A DNA stretch of 40,546 bases from Desulfobacteraceae bacterium 4572_35.2 (GTDB taxonomy: Bacteria; Desulfobacterota; Desulfuromonadia; Desulfuromonadales; Desulfuromonadaceae). The notes under the pieces are model-generated. The model had not been told where the DNA came from. It ran no database searches and saw nothing but the letters and a program-made list of their open reading frames with translations. The first letter of the stretch is position 1. Each line of letters begins with the position of its first letter. Positions 36,992 through 40,546 of this stretch are shown here, piece after piece. Made by a program: the position numbers and the translations under genes. The DNA is taken from contig NBLY01000009.1 in NCBI GenBank assembly GCA_002084665.1, positions 1 through 40,546 of the forward strand, in the 5' to 3' direction.

Positions 36992-38125
36992 ATGGGAAAT
37001 ACTGCCGCTTCAGCTTTACTTCTGCGCCTATTTGAATCGTGGCAAAAGAGTGCCAATAAAGATCAAACCTTTTCGCGGCCGATTACGAGAAAAATGGCGA
37101 AAGAGTATTTTTCTACTACAACATTTCATGGCAAGGAACAACTCCATGCACGGCTTAGAACAGCTGAGGCCAACGGCTGCATAAGTCTCACTTGGGCTAA
37201 ACGCGCCCCCAATAAGGTTTTGGAAAGAATAACCCTTAAAGATCCCACAAAGCTGGCAACATTTTTAGATGTGCCATTAGCGTCTGAGCAAGCAGCTGAT
37301 GCACGAGAGCAGATTGAAAAACATGTACGGACTGAATTCGAATGGATTGCTGTGATAAAAGAGGATCTAGTTCTTGCATGGCACCATGGAAAATCACTAC
37401 ACGGATTAGGTGTTGCGGATGTGGCAAAGGCAATCAGTGTATTGAATGCTCTCGATGCCGTCAGTCAAGGATGTCATCGCGGCCACGACCTGCGATCCTT
37501 CAGTGTGACCTACCTTGGTAACTCAAAAACCATGGAATCAATAAAGGGTATTTTTAGAACGCTTTGGCAACATCACCATGGGGGCGACCTCGAAGCTCAA
37601 GAGTTATACGAGTCACTTGGCTTGGTAAAGTTTGCCCAACCGGTCTTCTTACAAGCTCAATGTACCGTTAAGCTCAACAACACTCAGATCGATTGCTGCA
37701 ACGTCAAGCCGTATATTGGTTTGGCACCACAATCCATCAACGACATTGAGTTTGACGCGCCCCCGCGTTATGTGCTGACCATCGAGAATCTTGCTTCATT
37801 TAATCGCCACTGTGATGAGATAACAGATGGTGGGTTGATCCTGTATAGCAATGGCTTCCCCTCCCCCGATTTTGGTAACCTGATCCGCTTACTGCACCAC
37901 AAGTTTGATGCGAACGTCCCCTTTCTCCATTGGGGCGATGTTGACCTGGGTGGACTGCGTATTTTTTGTCATATTCAGAGTTTTTTACTCGGCAGCGATG
38001 CAGCACGAACATTGCTCCCCCACCTAATGAATAAAGAACTCATCGTAGCACATGGCCAGCCACAACTTAAATTGCGCCGTTCGCAGTTTGATACGGTAGT
38101 TGAAAAATGTCCATCAAGCGTTTAA
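36992..38125 (+). CDS. jetD: Wadjet system nuclease JetD (DUF2220, TOPRIM-like), possibly C-terminally shortened
   Basis: 377 aa; RYVLTIENLASFNRHC (TOPRIM Glu), PFLHWGDVDLGGLRIFCHIQ (DxD). The stop codon lies in the right inverted repeat. Confidence 0.85.
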   Translation: MGNTAASALLLRLFESWQKSANKDQTFSRPITRKMAKEYFSTTTFHGKEQLHARLRTAEANGCISLTWAKRAPNKVLERITLKDPTKLATFLDVPLASEQAADAREQIEKHVRTEFEWIAVIKEDLVLAWHHGKSLHGLGVADVAKAISVLNALDAVSQGCHRGHDLRSFSVTYLGNSKTMESIKGIFRTLWQHHHGGDLEAQELYESLGLVKFAQPVFLQAQCTVKLNNTQIDCCNVKPYIGLAPQSINDIEFDAPPRYVLTIENLASFNRHCDEITDGGLILYSNGFPSPDFGNLIRLLHHKFDANVPFLHWGDVDLGGLRIFCHIQSFLLGSDAARTLLPHLMNKELIVAHGQPQLKLRRSQFDTVVEKCPSSV

Positions 38126-38182
38126 AAGTCAAGTAACAGCCTTAACAAAGGTTTTGTTTAAAAAACTGAATCAAACCTCTAA
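38123..38182 (-). repeat. Right ~60-bp inverted repeat flanking the jet operon
   Basis: Reverse complement TTAGAGGTTTGATTCAGTTTTTTAAACAAAACCTTTGTTAAGGCTGTTACTTGACTTTTA, near-identical to 31150-31210. Confidence 0.95.
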
Positions 38183-38228
38183 TCATTACTTGGCGGACAA
38201 TGCCCGCCCTTCAATCAAACAAATAATA

Positions 38229-38263
38229 AGCCCTGTAACTCATTTGAGTTGCAGGGCTTTTTG
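38229..38263. terminator. Bidirectional-looking terminator between the jet element and ssrA
   Basis: AGCCCTGTAACTC-attt-GAGTTGCAGGGCT followed by TTTT on the + strand. Confidence 0.75.
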
Positions 38264-38265
38264 TT

Positions 38266-38617
38266 TGGTGGAGGCGGCGGGAATCGAACCCGCGTCCGAA
38301 AATCTTTCACGTAAGGCGTCTACATATATAGTCTGTGATTTAAGTTTAACTCAACGTGGCCCCCACAGACAGGCTCACACACCAAGCGATTCTATTTAAG
38401 TCTCATTGTTGAACCATAGACGTGAACAACAACCAGCCTACTAAATTGACGTCACTAGAAACCCGTAGGCACTGTTACTAGCGACGTAGCAGACTATGCT
38501 GCTAGTGCGTACGAAACGTCAGTATCGGCGTTTTTATATAATGGGCTTTTTTACGGAGCCTGCCCACTCCGACATGCAACCTTAGCTTCCAATCCCCGTC
38601 GAAACCTTGGCGCCCCC
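38266..38617 (-). ncRNA. ssrA: Transfer-messenger RNA (tmRNA)
   Basis: 5' GGGGGCGCCAAGGTTTCGACGGGGATTGGAAGCTAAGG and 3' GTTCGATTCCCGCCGCCTCCACCA; tag reading frame ADTDVSYALAA*. Confidence 0.96.
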
Positions 38618-38695
38618 GATATCTAAATTCAGGCTTAAGTTTAACGGTTTTACCTATCATACCATAAGACAACGATCATTGATAATTCTGTTATT

Positions 38696-39148
38696 CTAAC
38701 GATTCTCTTTTAGTATTTTAGCCATTTCACGTGTGGCTTGTTTTTGCTTGAGGCTCTCGCGTTTATCGTGCATTTTTTTACCGCGCCCTACCCCTATCTC
38801 AATTTTAACTAGACTATTTTTAAAATAGATTTTCGTTGGTACTAGGGATAACCCTCTTTCATCAACTTTACGCGCCAGCTTTTCGATCTCTAGCTTGTGT
38901 AACAACAACTTACGCATGCGAGTAGGTTCATGATTTCCGCTATTACCCTGCTCGTATGGACTGATATTCATATTATTGAGGAACAACTCACCTTTTATAA
39001 TACGGCAAAATGATTCCTTAATGGTGACGTTACCAAGGCGCAATGACTTCACTTCGGTGCCGAGCAGCATGATACCTGCTTCATAGACATCGTCGATAAA
39101 GTATTCATGATACGCTTTTTTATTGGTGGCGATTATTTTAATGCCCAT
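38696..39148 (-). CDS. smpB: SsrA-binding protein SmpB
   Basis: IIATNKKAYHEYFIDDVYEAGIMLLGTEVKSLRLGNVTIKESFCRI; adjacent to ssrA. Confidence 0.97.
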   Translation of the reverse strand: MGIKIIATNKKAYHEYFIDDVYEAGIMLLGTEVKSLRLGNVTIKESFCRIIKGELFLNNMNISPYEQGNSGNHEPTRMRKLLLHKLEIEKLARKVDERGLSLVPTKIYFKNSLVKIEIGVGRGKKMHDKRESLKQKQATREMAKILKENR

Positions 39149-39190
39149 AGTGAACCGTATTTTCTCTATTTTGCGTAATTACTGCAACGA

Positions 39191-39715
39191 TTACTGATCA
39201 GCAGTATCAATAATTTCTACAATTCTTGCCAATGAATTTTGCACCACAGCTTGGCGGCCAAAACGTAATACCCCCATAGTACCGACCATAAACGCGCAAC
39301 CAATTAACAATGATAACAGTGCCGCAGGAATACCAACAGCAATAAGATTGGCGATAAAATAACCGACTGCTAGGCCAAGTGCAAGCATGATAAATGAAAT
39401 GACGTATAAAAATGATTGCGAATCGACAATTCCAGCGCTGGTTTCAATTTCGACACGCACGGTATCGCCGACACGGGCGTAAGGGATATTGTCGGCAAAG
39501 ATACGACGTTTGCCTTCACTTCCACCGCCATCACCGCCATCATTTCTGATGCAGCAACCACCTGATGCACCACAACCGGAGCAGCCATCACCCTCTTCGC
39601 GTAGTACAATGGCAATCCGTTTCTCGCGCAATTCGCTGACAACACCAACCTCTTCGAGGGTGGTTTGATACTCAAATAATTGCTTAACTGATGGTATTTG
39701 ATTGCCGCTTAACAT
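39191..39715 (-). CDS. SoxR-reducing system protein RseC family
   Basis: 174 aa; Cys-rich GDGCSGCGASGGCC followed by two TM segments, RseC/MucC-like architecture. Confidence 0.85.
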   Translation of the reverse strand: MLSGNQIPSVKQLFEYQTTLEEVGVVSELREKRIAIVLREEGDGCSGCGASGGCCIRNDGGDGGGSEGKRRIFADNIPYARVGDTVRVEIETSAGIVDSQSFLYVISFIMLALGLAVGYFIANLIAVGIPAALLSLLIGCAFMVGTMGVLRFGRQAVVQNSLARIVEIIDTADQ

Positions 39716-39744
39716 GACTCCCCCATTTTTTATGTTTCAGAGCT

Positions 39745-39909
39745 AGCAGTCTGTCGAGCTTGACAAGCCGTAGCGAGAAAAAGCTGGCTTGAGACCAGAT
39801 TTTCGACCATTTGAGAGCGAATAGTGAACCTATTTGTCGAAAATGGACGGTAATATGGGCCAAGTTCAGCTGATTCGTAGTAGGTTCGTGTCAAGTCCGA
39901 CAGCCTGCT
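39745..39909. repeat. MITE-like palindromic repeat, copy B
   Basis: 21-bp terminal inverted repeats AGCAGTCTGTCGAGCTTGACA / AGCAGGCTGTCGGACTTGACA (18/21), internal stem ATTTTCGAC...GTCGAAAAT; shares interior sequence with copy A. Confidence 0.65.
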
Positions 39910-40546
39910 AACTAGCAATATAGCGCGACACGCCATCAACAACAAGCTGTCGCACCTCGTCACTGCGTTGTGCTTGACATAAAAATGGGTAGATGTAGTT
40001 AAGCTCAGGTAATGACTCGGGCTGTAACACCTGAAACGATGCCGGCGCTCCGACAGCCAGTTGCCCCTCTAACGTTTGAGCACCATAGAGTGCTTGAGCG
40101 CCACCACGAGTACACATATATAATAACTGTTGAGGATCGAGATCACCGTTGAACCAATTGAGGGCAAAAGCCATCTCGTGCCAGAGTGATAGTGAATCAT
40201 TGCTGGCCAGGCTATCGGTACCAAGAGCCAAAGGAACCCCAGCCTGAAGATAGTGCGCGGCTGGAGCCACACCAACGTTTAACTTGGCGTTAGAACGTGG
40301 ACACAACACCATGCTACAGCCTGCTGCGCCGACCTGTTTAACTTCATCAGCATTGAGATGAACGCCATGAACCAACACATTGCTGTCAGTCAAGCCTCCC
40401 ACCTGCTGTAACAGCTGTAATGGCCGCACATTGCGGGACTCGGGGAGAAATTGTTGCCAACCGACAAAAGGATACATCTGCTCGGCAATGGAGCCACGAC
40501 TGTCGCAGGTAAAGGCCACCTCATCAGCGGATTCGGCAATATGGAT
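39908..40546 (-). CDS. Amidohydrolase family protein (Atz/Trz, deaminase-like), cut by the right window edge
   Basis: NVLVHGVHLNADEV, CPRSNAKLNVG, VPLALGTDSLASNDSLSLWHEMAF; frame runs to the window end. Confidence 0.82.
   Translation of the reverse strand: MHIAESADEVAFTCDSRGSIAEQMYPFVGWQQFLPESRNVRPLQLLQQVGGLTDSNVLVHGVHLNADEVKQVGAAGCSMVLCPRSNAKLNVGVAPAAHYLQAGVPLALGTDSLASNDSLSLWHEMAFALNWFNGDLDPQQLLYMCTRGGAQALYGAQTLEGQLAVGAPASFQVLQPESLPELNYIYPFLCQAQRSDEVRQLVVDGVSRYIAS

Noticed and set aside
38100-38399. 99-aa + strand ORF containing VEAAGIEPASENLSRKA
   Set aside because: It runs antisense through the tmRNA 3' end and the right inverted repeat; this is a well-known type of spurious ORF opposite tmRNA/tRNA genes.

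Overview
This 40.5-kb window looks like a bacterial chromosome of Desulfuromonadales/Geobacter-like type (inferred from gene content and the tmRNA tag). Most of it is housekeeping: tRNA-Gly, cca, a PpiC-type isomerase, rsmA, tsaD, phoH, a class-V aminotransferase, B12-dependent RNR, a trmJ-like methyltransferase, a FadL-like porin, acuC, yhbY/rsmD/coaD, queE/queD/yacG, a CDF transporter, pfk, exbB/exbD, glnA/glnB, tmRNA, smpB and a RseC-like gene. The main accessory feature is a complete-looking four-gene Wadjet (JetABCD) anti-plasmid operon at 31.5-38.1 kb. It is bracketed by near-identical ~60-bp inverted repeats (31150-31210 and 38123-38182), it lies between glnB and the 3' end of ssrA, and no transposase or integrase is visible. 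The left repeat overlaps a perfect 83-bp tandem duplication (31016-31181). The jetD stop codon is the first three bases of the right repeat. Other points of interest: a candidate sigma-54-driven sRNA with a CUCCUCC (anti-Shine-Dalgarno) terminator loop at about 16.4 kb; a B12-radical-SAM plus StlD/DarB-type ketosynthase pair at 11.85-14.3 kb; two diverged copies of a small palindromic MITE-like repeat; and three apparently degraded genes (a helicase relic, PIN-PhoH, a PNPOx-like gene).
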